A stretch of DNA of 5,975 nucleotides from positions 1-5,975 of the forward strand of contig JAEWSS010000236.1 in assembly GCA_023459755.1 (NCBI GenBank). The letters run 5' to 3'. Numbering within the stretch: the stretch's first letter is position 1; each line of letters starts with the position of its first letter. This DNA is from Verrucomicrobiota bacterium (lineage in GTDB: Bacteria; Verrucomicrobiota; Lentisphaeria; Victivallales; Victivallaceae). Under the pieces are notes generated by a model, which did not search any database, had not been told where the DNA came from, and worked only from the letters and a program-made list of their open reading frames with translations. Below, one piece after another: positions 1-5,568 of the stretch. A program made the translations under genes and the position numbers.

Positions 1-267
1 ATGTTCGAGCGCTGTCTTACCATGGCCGACTCTCCGGAGCGCACCGAGCTGTATCGGAATATGGTGGCGTTCCTTCAGTCAAAACAACCGTGGATATTCG
101 AATCGTATCCGATCCGTTTCCGGCTGAAATACCCGTGGCTGCGCAACTATCTGCAATGCGATTTCGACTTCGTTCGTTGGAAATATCTGACCGCCGACCC
201 GGAGATGCGGAAAACAATGGTGAAAAAATTTTCACCGCTGTCCTTTTCCGAACTAAACGCCGATTGA
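1..267 (+). CDS. C-terminal fragment of a peptide/oligopeptide ABC-transporter substrate-binding protein (SBP family 5)
   Basis: Partial gene: the frame is open from base 1 and ends at TGA 265-267, leaving 88 visible codons. The ATG at base 1 is most likely an internal methionine, because the visible part matches only the end of a family whose members usually exceed 500 residues. The recognisable segment is ERTELYRNM (residues 14-22), then QPWIFESYPIRFRLKYPW (29-46), then LRNY, then DFDFVRWKYLTADP (54-67). This is the pattern of the C-terminal lobe of DppA/OppA-type binding proteins, where an 'ER..LY..M' helix precedes 'PWIF', 'W..NY' and a final aromatic-rich 'KY...D' stretch. Such proteins bind peptides or similar solutes in the periplasm and pass them to an ABC permease. 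No permease genes are visible, so the substrate cannot be named. The family call rests on C-terminal pattern alone. Confidence 0.72.
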   Translation: MFERCLTMADSPERTELYRNMVAFLQSKQPWIFESYPIRFRLKYPWLRNYLQCDFDFVRWKYLTADPEMRKTMVKKFSPLSFSELNAD

Positions 268-291
268 TTTTCCCGGAAAGCATGTTACATT
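264..291 (+). promoter_or_regulatory. Candidate sigma70-type promoter for the DUF2062 gene
   Basis: TTGATT (264-269) and TACATT (286-291) are separated by 16 bases and lie about 30 bases before the ATG at 322. The -35-like box overlaps the stop codon of the preceding gene. The -10-like box lies in a 10-mer, GTTACATTAT (284-293), that recurs at 1005-1014 about 40 bases before the next gene start, which supports a shared promoter element. Each hexamer matches consensus only moderately, so this is a prediction. Confidence 0.35.
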
Positions 292-321
292 ATGATAACG
301 CCAGAATGACGGAGGTTAATT

Positions 322-852
322 ATGAAACGTTGGTGGATACGCAAGATCGCACGGTTGCGTGGAAAAATTTTACGCGAAAAAGCGTCGCCTGAATATATCG
401 CCCGCGGTTGGGCGCTCGGAATGTTTTGCGGTTGCCTGCTGCCGTTTGGCGGGCAGTTGGTCGTGTCGATTCCGATGTCATTCCTGATTAAAGGCAGCAA
501 GGTCGGCGCCGTGCTCGGCACGCTGATTACCAACCATTTTTCGATTTTCGTCATTTATCCGGCGCAGTGCTATGTCGGCAATCTGCTGATCGGCGGCGAC
601 CTCTCATACGGCCGGATCACGGCCGAAATTCACCGGGTCATTTCACTGGCGGAAAATGACGGCGCCGTCGCCGCGCTCAAGGGACTTATGGCGCTCGGAT
701 GGGACTTCGCCGCGCCGTTTTTTATCGGCGGTGCGCTTCTGACTCTGATCATGACGCCGCCGACCTACTTTTTTGTACTTCATCTGGTGCGCCGCTACCG
801 TAAAAGACGCGATGAACGCCTGAAGCGCAAAAGTGCGGCCGCCGCACTCTGA
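322..852 (+). CDS. DUF2062-family integral membrane protein
   Basis: A 176-residue membrane protein with a basic N-terminus (residues 1-20, many K/R), three hydrophobic stretches at about 26-51, 60-88 and 128-155, and a very basic C-terminal tail (157-170). The segment from ARGWALGMFCGCLLPFGGQ (27-45) through a G-rich helix to TLITNHFS (67-74) has the arrangement of DUF2062: G-x-F-x-G-x-x-P-x-x-G-x-Q followed by a conserved 'TN(P/H)' turn. The biochemical function of the family is unknown; members are inner-membrane proteins, sometimes found fused to or near glycosyltransferases. The start is secured by GGAGG at 311-315, six bases before the ATG. The stop TGA (850-852) lies inside the first copy of a 30-base repeat, so the original C-terminus may have been altered by that element. 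The gene probably has its own promoter and is not obviously coupled to its neighbours. Confidence 0.85.
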   Translation: MKRWWIRKIARLRGKILREKASPEYIARGWALGMFCGCLLPFGGQLVVSIPMSFLIKGSKVGAVLGTLITNHFSIFVIYPAQCYVGNLLIGGDLSYGRITAEIHRVISLAENDGAVAALKGLMALGWDFAAPFFIGGALLTLIMTPPTYFFVLHLVRRYRKRRDERLKRKSAAAAL

Positions 853-878
853 CCGGGGAGTTATAGTTGCATTTCCAT
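849..878. repeat. Intergenic direct repeat, copy 1 (30 bases)
   Basis: First copy of a 30-base element: CTGACCGGGG, then A, then GTTATAGTTGCATTTCCAT. It matches copy 2 (914-943) at 29 of 30 positions; the exception is base 11 (A here, C there). The repeat starts exactly at the end of the DUF2062 gene and supplies its TGA stop codon. Read on the minus strand it encodes Met-Glu-Met-Gln-Leu-stop. Flanking bases differ between copies, so the boundaries are sharp. It may be a small dispersed repeat or the end of a decayed mobile element; no transposase or inverted partner is visible. Confidence 0.75.
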
Positions 879-902
879 TCCGACTTGAGCAGCTTTATTC
901 AT
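861..902 (-). other. Possible 13-codon mini-ORF with a strong ribosome binding site
   Basis: On the minus strand an ATG at 902-900 opens a 13-codon frame (MNKAAQVGMEMQL) that stops at 863-861. It is preceded by a perfect GGAGG (minus strand of 908-912) five bases upstream, as good as any ribosome binding site in the window. Its last five codons and stop lie in repeat copy 1. The same frame is open further upstream, to an ATG at 965. It could be a real short peptide, a leader peptide, or the tail of a decayed element. Length alone makes it unprovable from sequence. Confidence 0.2.
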
Positions 903-913
903 AATTACCTCCA

Positions 914-943
914 CTGACCGGGGCGTTATAGTTGCATTTCCAT
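914..943. repeat. Intergenic direct repeat, copy 2 (30 bases)
   Basis: Second copy, in the same orientation as copy 1 and offset by exactly 65 bases, with C in place of A at position 11. The 35 bases between the copies are unique. After this copy the sequence diverges completely from that after copy 1. Its minus strand again reads Met-Glu-Met-Gln-Leu-stop, followed by a short GC-rich spacer and then the GGAGG of the mini-ORF that ends in copy 1. Confidence 0.75.
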
Positions 944-951
944 CGTTGTGG

Positions 952-981
952 CCGATTTGCGGCATAAAAGCCGGAGATCGG
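952..981. other. Long imperfect hairpin before the regulator-synthetase promoter
   Basis: CCGATTT (952-958) pairs with AGATCGG (975-981), allowing one T-G wobble. CGGC (960-963) pairs with GCCG (970-973). The loop is ATAAAA and the only mismatch is a central G-G. This gives a 12-position stem immediately downstream of repeat copy 2. No T-run follows it in either direction, so it is not a classical intrinsic terminator. It could be a transcript-end or mRNA-stabilising structure for the DUF2062 transcript, or part of the adjacent repeat element. Confidence 0.45.
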
Positions 982-983
982 TC

Positions 984-1012
984 TTGCAATCCGGGGATTT
1001 TGCGGTTACATT
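984..1012 (+). promoter_or_regulatory. Candidate promoter for the XRE-cupin-acyl-CoA synthetase gene
   Basis: TTGCAA (984-989) and TACATT (1007-1012) are 17 bases apart, about 33 bases before the ATG at 1046. The -10-like box lies in GTTACATTAT (1005-1014), a 10-mer shared with the region before the DUF2062 gene, and it is part of the left arm of a perfect inverted repeat. An alternative TATAAT at 1042-1047 overlaps the start codon and cannot serve this start. Confidence 0.4.
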
Positions 1013-1025
1013 ATATGAATGTAAC
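1005..1025. promoter_or_regulatory. Perfect inverted repeat, candidate autoregulatory operator
   Basis: GTTACATT (1005-1012) and AATGTAAC (1018-1025) are perfect reverse complements around a 5-base centre, ATATG. The element covers the predicted -10 box and ends 20 bases before the start codon of a protein with an N-terminal XRE DNA-binding domain. XRE dimers typically bind such dyads, so self-repression is the simplest reading. T5 (1026-1030) follows, so the RNA could also form a weak AU-rich attenuator-like hairpin. The ribosome binding site GGGAG (1031-1035) comes next and is itself part of a small palindrome, GGGAGTCCC. Confidence 0.55.
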
Positions 1026-1045
1026 TTTTTGGGAGTCCCGCTATA

Positions 1046-1939
1046 ATGGAAAAATCGCTTGAACTGATGGGCCGTCGCATTCGCGAGGCGCGAACGGTGC
1101 TGGACATTCCGGTCGCCGAGATGGCCAGACTGCACGACATATCTGAAGATGAGTATTTGAAACACGAGGCCGGCGAGGTGGACAGTTCGTTCACTTTTCT
1201 GCTGCGCTGCGCCGAAAGGTTCGGCGTTGATATTGGAACGCTGGTTACCGGCGAGTCGCCGCGGCTGTCGGCCTATACGCTGACCCGGGCCGGGAAGGGC
1301 GTGCCGATCAAACGACGCGCCGGATTTGAGTATCTGCATCAGGCTGCTCATCTGAAGAACCGCTATTCCGAACCGTTCATCGTTACCGCTCCTTATGTGG
1401 ACGATCAGGCGCCGATCCACCTTTCCAGCCACGCGGGGCAGGAGTTCGACTATGTGCTCAAAGGTCAACTGAAATGCCAGTTTGAGGATAAAATCGAGAT
1501 TCTCGGCCCCGGCGACAGCGTTTATTACGACTCCGGCCGGCCGCACGGCATGGTGGCCGCCAACGGCGAGGAGTGCGTTTTCCTGGCGGTGGTCATCAAG
1601 CGCGAACTGGACAACGAACACGCCTTTGTGCCGACCCATGCCGCGGTTCACGCCGCTTCCGGCGAACTGCTTTACAAAAAATTTATGAAAGAAACGCTGG
1701 ATGACGACGGACTGCTCAAGGCGGTTAAGTTCGATATTCCGGAAAACTTCAACTTCGCGTTCGACGTGCTCGACGTGCTGGCTGAAAAATCGCCGGACAA
1801 ACTGGCGATGAAATGGATATCGGAAAATCACGAAATGCACGACTTTTCATTCGGCGAACTGTCGCGTGAGTCGAAGCGCGCCGCCAATTATCTGCGCGGC
1901 CTCGGCATCGGCCGCGGCGACCGCGTATGCTGGTGCTGA
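1046..1939 (+). CDS. XRE regulator-cupin fused to the N-terminal part of an acyl-CoA synthetase (5' part of a frameshifted gene)
   Basis: This 297-codon frame has three parts. Residues 8-70 are an XRE/Cro-C1 helix-turn-helix: MGRRIREART, then PVAEMARLHDIS, then recognition-helix region EDEYLKHEAGEV and the closing LLRCAERFGV. Residues 110-185 are a cupin barrel with H129-x3-E133-x6-G140 and a late histidine in GRPHGM (H167). The first His of the usual HxH pair is Ser127, so metal binding is uncertain. From about residue 207 (LLYKKFMKETL...) the sequence is the N-terminus of an ANL-superfamily acyl-CoA synthetase, including IPENFNFAFDVLD (231-243) and ANYLRGLGIGRGDRV (280-294). These parts are commonly separate genes; here no stop, start or ribosome binding site separates them. 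The start is supported by GGGAG at 1031-1035. After GDRV the frame runs into Cys-Trp-Cys-stop, while the expected continuation is in the next frame from 1927. Likely role: an acyl- or aryl-acid-sensing regulator joined to the enzyme that activates the acid. Confidence 0.82.
   Translation: MEKSLELMGRRIREARTVLDIPVAEMARLHDISEDEYLKHEAGEVDSSFTFLLRCAERFGVDIGTLVTGESPRLSAYTLTRAGKGVPIKRRAGFEYLHQAAHLKNRYSEPFIVTAPYVDDQAPIHLSSHAGQEFDYVLKGQLKCQFEDKIEILGPGDSVYYDSGRPHGMVAANGEECVFLAVVIKRELDNEHAFVPTHAAVHAASGELLYKKFMKETLDDDGLLKAVKFDIPENFNFAFDVLDVLAEKSPDKLAMKWISENHEMHDFSFGELSRESKRAANYLRGLGIGRGDRVCWC
1916..1939 (+). other. Frameshift junction (apparent one-base loss)
   Basis: The upstream frame reads GGC GAC CGC GTA (Gly-Asp-Arg-Val) and then stops at TGA 1937-1939. 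The synthetase family continues 'GDRV-MLVLK', which is encoded from ATG 1927 in the other frame. Only GT (1925-1926) remains of the Val codon, so one base is missing there. The site lies in a very GC-rich stretch. No slippery heptamer is present and no ribosome binding site precedes ATG 1927, so programmed frameshifting or coupled restart is not supported. It is either a sequencing/assembly error or a recent inactivating mutation. Confidence 0.85.
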
Positions 1940-3312
1940 AGCGTCATTATCAGTTCTGGATCGCGCTCAACGCGCTGCACCGGATCGGCGCGATCGCGGT
2001 TCCGGCCAGCAATCAATTGTTGGCGCATGACTTCGAGTACCGTTTCAACGCCGGAAAGATTATGGCGATTATCGCGTCCGGCGAGGGCGACATCTGTCAT
2101 CAGGTGGACGAGGCGTGCGCGACGTCGCCGTCGCTTAAAATCAAAATGATCGTCAACGGCGCCCGCGCCAACTGGCATGACTTCGACCGCGAAATGGCGG
2201 CCTACGACACCGATTGCGAACGGCTGGCTGAACAGAAAGCCACCGATCCGATGCTGATGTTTTTCTCCTCCGGCACCACCGGTTATCCTAAGATGGTGCT
2301 GCACAGCTACACCTACCCGCTGGGACACATCATCACCGCCCGCTGGTGGCACAATGTGGACCCGAACGGCCTCCATTTCACCATTGCCGACACCGGATGG
2401 GGCAAGGCGCTGTGGGGCAAAATATACGGCCAGTGGCTCTGCGAAGCCGCGGTGCTGACCTACGACTTCAATAAATTCGATCCGGCGGACATCCTGCCGA
2501 TGTTCAAGCGCTACAACGTTACTACGTTCTGCGCGCCGCCGACCATGTTCCGGTTCTTTATCAAGGAGGACTTGAGCAAATACGACTTCTCCAGTCTGAA
2601 ATACGCCACCACCGCCGGCGAAGCGCTCAATCCCGAGGTGTTCCACCAGTTCAAGGCGGCGACCGGGCTGAAGATTATGGAGGGGTTCGGGCAGACGGAA
2701 AGCACGCTGCTGCTGGGTAATCTGGTCGGCATGACGCCGCGGCTGGGATCAATGGGCAAGCCGACTCCGCAGTACCAGGTTGATCTGCTCGATCATGACG
2801 ACAAGCCGGTGGCCGCCGGCGAGGTCGGCGAAATCGCAATCCGGGCGCGTCAGGACGAGGTGTGCGGACTTTTCCACGCCTATCAGAATGACGATGAAAT
2901 GACCGCGCAGGCCTGGCGCAACGGCTATTATCACACCGGCGACACCGCCTGGCGCGACGAAGACGGCTACTTCTACTATCACGGGCGGGTGGACGATGTG
3001 ATAAAATCGTCCGGCTACCGCATCGGACCGTTCGAGATCGAAAGCATCCTGATGGAGCTGCCGTACGTTCTGGAGTGCGCTGTCACCGGAGCACCGGACC
3101 CGATTCGCGGTCAGGTGGTAAAGGCCACGATTGTGCTGGTGCGCGGCAAGACCGGGTCGGACGAACTGGTCAAGGAAATCCAGACTTACGTTAAGACTCA
3201 TACCGCGCCGTACAAGTATCCGCGGCGGGTTGAATTTGTCACCGAGCTGCCCAAGACCAGCAACGGCAAGATCCGCCGCGCCGCATTGCGCGAGCGCGAC
3301 AATCGCAAGTAG
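1927..3312 (+). CDS. Acyl-CoA synthetase, medium/branched-chain or aryl type (3' part of the frameshifted gene)
   Basis: These 461 codons carry the rest of the AMP-forming synthetase, which adenylates a carboxylic acid with ATP and transfers the acyl group to CoA. Residues in this piece: the phosphate loop FFSSGTTGYPK (112-122); GFGQTE (253-258); YYHTGD (334-339, ATP ribose-binding Asp); hinge GRVDDVIKSSGYRIGP (353-368); and C-terminal PKTSNGKIRR (442-451) with the adenylation lysine K448. HSYTYPLGH and DTGWGKALWGKIYGQW are typical of the ACSM-like group acting on medium-chain, branched-chain or aromatic acids rather than acetate; the exact acid is not readable. Add 294 for numbering in the repaired 755-residue protein. 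All catalytic motifs are intact and no other disruption is seen, which argues for a sequencing error or a very recent mutation. A terminator follows 20 bases after the stop. Confidence 0.88.
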   Translation: MLVLKRHYQFWIALNALHRIGAIAVPASNQLLAHDFEYRFNAGKIMAIIASGEGDICHQVDEACATSPSLKIKMIVNGARANWHDFDREMAAYDTDCERLAEQKATDPMLMFFSSGTTGYPKMVLHSYTYPLGHIITARWWHNVDPNGLHFTIADTGWGKALWGKIYGQWLCEAAVLTYDFNKFDPADILPMFKRYNVTTFCAPPTMFRFFIKEDLSKYDFSSLKYATTAGEALNPEVFHQFKAATGLKIMEGFGQTESTLLLGNLVGMTPRLGSMGKPTPQYQVDLLDHDDKPVAAGEVGEIAIRARQDEVCGLFHAYQNDDEMTAQAWRNGYYHTGDTAWRDEDGYFYYHGRVDDVIKSSGYRIGPFEIESILMELPYVLECAVTGAPDPIRGQVVKATIVLVRGKTGSDELVKEIQTYVKTHTAPYKYPRRVEFVTELPKTSNGKIRRAALRERDNRK

Positions 3313-3331
3313 TTTTTCGATAAAATAAAAA

Positions 3332-3370
3332 CTCCGTATGCGGCGTTGGTCGCTTACGGAGCTTTTTTTT
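3332..3370. terminator. Intrinsic terminator, probably bidirectional, between convergent genes
   Basis: CTCCGTA (3332-3338) pairs with TACGGAG (3355-3361). GCG/CGC can pair inside after one T-T mismatch, leaving a short loop. A run of eight T (3363-3370) follows on the plus strand, ending the synthetase transcript. On the minus strand the stem is followed by TTTTTATTTTA (complement of 3321-3331), so it can also end the ahcY operon, whose last stop is at 3424. Confidence 0.9.
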
Positions 3371-3423
3371 GAACTTCGACTTTGTTATGTCAAGAGTTGG
3401 CGGCCGTCAGCCGTCGGCTTTGG

Positions 3424-4071
3424 TCAATTTACGGATTCTTCTTCAGAGATAAGGCCGAGTTTGCGCAGGCAGAACTGTTTGAACGGCGTGCAGACGCAGA
3501 CGCCAATCGGCTTTCCGGTCAGGAGTTGGCACACCTCCATTCCAATCAGCGGCGCGAGGTATTTTTCAAATACCGGCAGCTCTTCCGCCTCAATCTCCTC
3601 CAGCGTTACGCGGCGCGGATTGCGGAGCAGAAAATCGACCACTTCACCGAGATGGTTCAAGCGGACGAACAGCAGTTTGCCGATATTCTTCATGCCGCCG
3701 AAACAAACTTCAAGGCAGTACGGCCCCAGTGCGCAGATTGCAATTTCGACTGAGATCAGGCGTGGATGATACCAGCCGCCGCAGAGATAGTACGACGACC
3801 GGTTGTCATATTTTTCCGGGTCGGTGGAGTCCAGGTTGTTGTCGCGTTTGCCGAGAAAATAGAAAATCGACCAGAACGCCAGCAGCCCCAGATAGCCGAG
3901 CAACAGTATCTTAATGTCATAGCTATAGTTGTATCTCAGCGAATGTCCGAAGCATAGTCCGACGATGACCACGAAGAAGAAGACCAGTCCCAGCAGGGCA
4001 AAAAATATTTTCATCACTTCTTTGCCGATCTGATGCCAACGCCATTTTTTCAACAGTGCAAGCGCGATCAT
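3424..4071 (-). CDS. Cysteine-rich membrane protein of unknown function, last gene of the ahcY operon
   Basis: I do not recognise this 215-residue protein. Two clear transmembrane segments lie at about 21-42 (KIFFALLGLVFFFVVIVGLC) and 53-73 (IKILLLGYLGLLAFWSIFYFL). A third hydrophobic stretch at 105-125 is rich in cysteine. The rest is a soluble C-terminal region with an acidic patch (EEIEAEE, 158-164). Nine cysteines are present, at 40, 97, 113, 119, 123, 181, 192, 194 and 201, including C-V-C at 192-194; they form no binding motif I know. The chosen start has GAGG only four bases upstream; M20 is an alternative start just before the first membrane helix, with a poor ribosome binding site. 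It begins 30 bases after ahcY on the same strand, so it is probably co-transcribed. Plus-strand frames over the same bases look like shadows. The coding call is good; the function is open. Confidence 0.68.
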   Translation of the reverse strand: MIALALLKKWRWHQIGKEVMKIFFALLGLVFFFVVIVGLCFGHSLRYNYSYDIKILLLGYLGLLAFWSIFYFLGKRDNNLDSTDPEKYDNRSSYYLCGGWYHPRLISVEIAICALGPYCLEVCFGGMKNIGKLLFVRLNHLGEVVDFLLRNPRRVTLEEIEAEELPVFEKYLAPLIGMEVCQLLTGKPIGVCVCTPFKQFCLRKLGLISEEESVN

Positions 4072-4101
4072 TTTTCCTCGTGGTCGTTGTTTTTCGAGCG
4101 G

Positions 4102-5508
4102 TCAGTAACGGTAACTCTCCGGCTTGAACGGTCCGTCCTGCGGCACTCCGATATAGTCGGCCTGCTCTTTGGTGAGCCGGCTGAGGTGGGCGCCGAGTTT
4201 TTCCAGATGCAGCAGGGCGACTTCCTCGTCAAGTTTTTTGTCGATCAGGTAGACTCCGGGACGGCGTTCCGGGTGATTCTTGATGTCAAGTTGCGCCAAC
4301 ACCTGATTGGTGAATGAACAACTCATGACAAAGCTCGGGTGTCCGGTGGCGCAGCCGAGGTTGACCAGCCGCCCCTCGGCCAGCAGGTAGATGGCGTGAC
4401 CGTCCGGGAAGGTGTAGCGGTGAACCGGGCATTCGCTGCCCTTGATTTCAAGTTTTTCCACACCGGGCGCCGCGTCGAGTTTTGCCACCTCAATCTCGTC
4501 GTCGAAGTGACCGATGTTGCAGACTATCGCCTGATCCTTCATCTTTGACATGTGGTCAAGCGTGATGATCCGGCAGTTGCCGGTGCAGGTGACGTAGAGA
4601 TCCGCCTCGGGAAGCGCCTCTTCGATCGTACAGACCTGAAACCCGGCCATGCACGCCTGAAGCGCACAGATCGGATCGACTTCGCAGACCAGCACCTTTG
4701 CACGTTCGTTCCGCAGCGCCTCGGCGCATCCCTTGCCCACGTCGCCGTATCCGCAGACCATGACGGTTTTACCGGACAGCATTACGTCAAGCGCGCGTTT
4801 AATGCCGTCGGTCAGCGAATGACGGCAGCCGTAGATATTGTCAAATTTGCTCTTGGTGACCGAGTCGTTGACGTTGACCGCCTGAAACAGCAGTTCATTC
4901 CGCTCCGCCATCTGAATCAGACGATGTACTCCCGTAGTGGTTTCCTCCGATACGCCCTTGACCCTGGCCGCAACGCGGTGCCAATGGTTTGGATCTTCCT
5001 TCAGCACCTTTTTCAACAGGTCGTTGATGACCTTGCATTCATGCACGTCGGTCGGAGCGTCAAGGATGGACGGATCATTTTCCGCCGCCACACCGCGATG
5101 GATCAACAAAGTGGCGTCGCCGCCGTCGTCCACAATCTGATCCGGCCCTTCATTGTCCGGGTAGGTGAGGGCGCGATAGGTGCACTCCCAGTATTCCTCC
5201 AGCGTTTCGCCCTTCCAGGCGAATACCGGAACGCCGCGTTTGGCAATGGCGGCCGCCGCGTGGTCCTGAGTGGAGAAGATGTTGCATGACGCCCAGCGCA
5301 CATCGGCGCCGAGGTCGCACAGCGTTTCGATCAGCACCGCGGTCTGGATGGTCATGTGCAGGCTTCCGGTGATGCGGACGCCCTTCAGCGGTTGCAGCGG
5401 CGCATATTTACGGCGGGCGGCCATGAGTCCGGGCATTTCGTGTTCGGCAATATCAAGCTCCCGGCGTCCGAATGCGGCCAGGTTGATGTCTTTGACTTTG
5501 TATTCCAT
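4102..5508 (-). CDS. ahcY: Adenosylhomocysteinase (S-adenosyl-L-homocysteine hydrolase)
   Basis: A complete 468-residue cytosolic enzyme that reversibly splits S-adenosylhomocysteine, the by-product of SAM-dependent methylation, into adenosine and homocysteine with tightly bound NAD. Visible hallmarks: HMTIQTA (51-57, active-site His51); DDGGD (127-131); EETTTGV (188-194); [13 protein letters not shown] (212-224) with Lys219 and Asp223; Cys228; Rossmann loop GYGDVGKG (253-260); NIGHFDDEI (331-339, His334); and the C-terminus FKPESYRY (461-468), a small variant of the usual 'KPDHYRY' that contributes to the neighbour's NAD site. Length and the long segment around 140-185 match the long bacterial form. 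GGAG (minus strand of 5515-5518) lies six bases before the ATG. It sits 60 bases after a PfkB-type kinase that may consume the adenosine product, and 30 bases before a membrane protein gene. Nothing appears broken. Confidence 0.98.
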   Translation of the reverse strand: MEYKVKDINLAAFGRRELDIAEHEMPGLMAARRKYAPLQPLKGVRITGSLHMTIQTAVLIETLCDLGADVRWASCNIFSTQDHAAAAIAKRGVPVFAWKGETLEEYWECTYRALTYPDNEGPDQIVDDGGDATLLIHRGVAAENDPSILDAPTDVHECKVINDLLKKVLKEDPNHWHRVAARVKGVSEETTTGVHRLIQMAERNELLFQAVNVNDSVTKSKFDNIYGCRHSLTDGIKRALDVMLSGKTVMVCGYGDVGKGCAEALRNERAKVLVCEVDPICALQACMAGFQVCTIEEALPEADLYVTCTGNCRIITLDHMSKMKDQAIVCNIGHFDDEIEVAKLDAAPGVEKLEIKGSECPVHRYTFPDGHAIYLLAEGRLVNLGCATGHPSFVMSCSFTNQVLAQLDIKNHPERRPGVYLIDKKLDEEVALLHLEKLGAHLSRLTKEQADYIGVPQDGPFKPESYRY

Positions 5509-5542
5509 CGTGATCTCCGTTGGTTGGCAATGAGTTCGGCGG

Positions 5543-5560
5543 CGGACGAATCTGCGTCCG
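5543..5560. other. Small intercistronic hairpin between the kinase gene and ahcY
   Basis: CGGACG (5543-5548) and CGTCCG (5555-5560) form a perfect 6-base stem around a 6-base loop, in the 60-base gap before ahcY. No T-run follows on the minus strand, so it should not terminate transcription; it may only protect or separate the two messages. The gap is short and shows nothing that I recognise as an S-adenosylhomocysteine riboswitch. Confidence 0.35.
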
Positions 5561-5568
5561 GCTCCGGT

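Noticed and set aside
1042..1047. TATAAT as a -10 promoter box
   Set aside because: It overlaps the start codon at 1046, so it cannot drive the gene starting there; no other gene start fits.
1685..1687. Separate start for the synthetase at the ATG at 1685
   Set aside because: There is no ribosome binding site before it and the frame is continuous with the cupin part. It would also cut off the preceding LLYKKF, which belongs to the synthetase-like N-terminus.
926..1840. Long open frame on the minus strand (304 codons)
   Set aside because: It lies antisense to the XRE-cupin-synthetase gene, whose domains are clear. Its translation is rich in His/Arg/Val/Phe with no recognisable domain, as expected for a shadow of GC-rich coding sequence.
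1916..1939. Programmed ribosomal frameshift, or translational coupling through the 13-base overlap
   Set aside because: No slippery heptamer or adjacent stem-loop is evident, no ribosome binding site precedes ATG 1927, and a split at this point in the N-terminal domain of the synthetase would be unusual.
1888..2646. Minus-strand open frame of 252 codons
   Set aside because: It is antisense to the conserved acyl-CoA synthetase and has no plausible domain.
3338..3769. Overlapping plus-strand frames opposite the membrane protein
   Set aside because: They begin inside the terminator or without a ribosome binding site and lack coherent hydrophobic segments. The minus-strand frame has a proper start, membrane helices and operon position.
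4552..5289. Long open frame on the plus strand (245 codons)
   Set aside because: It is antisense to ahcY, which is certain. The translation matches nothing and has shadow-like composition.
5509..5568. S-adenosylhomocysteine riboswitch before ahcY
   Set aside because: The gap is only 60 bases, lies inside an apparent operon and contains just one small hairpin; I see no recognisable riboswitch core.
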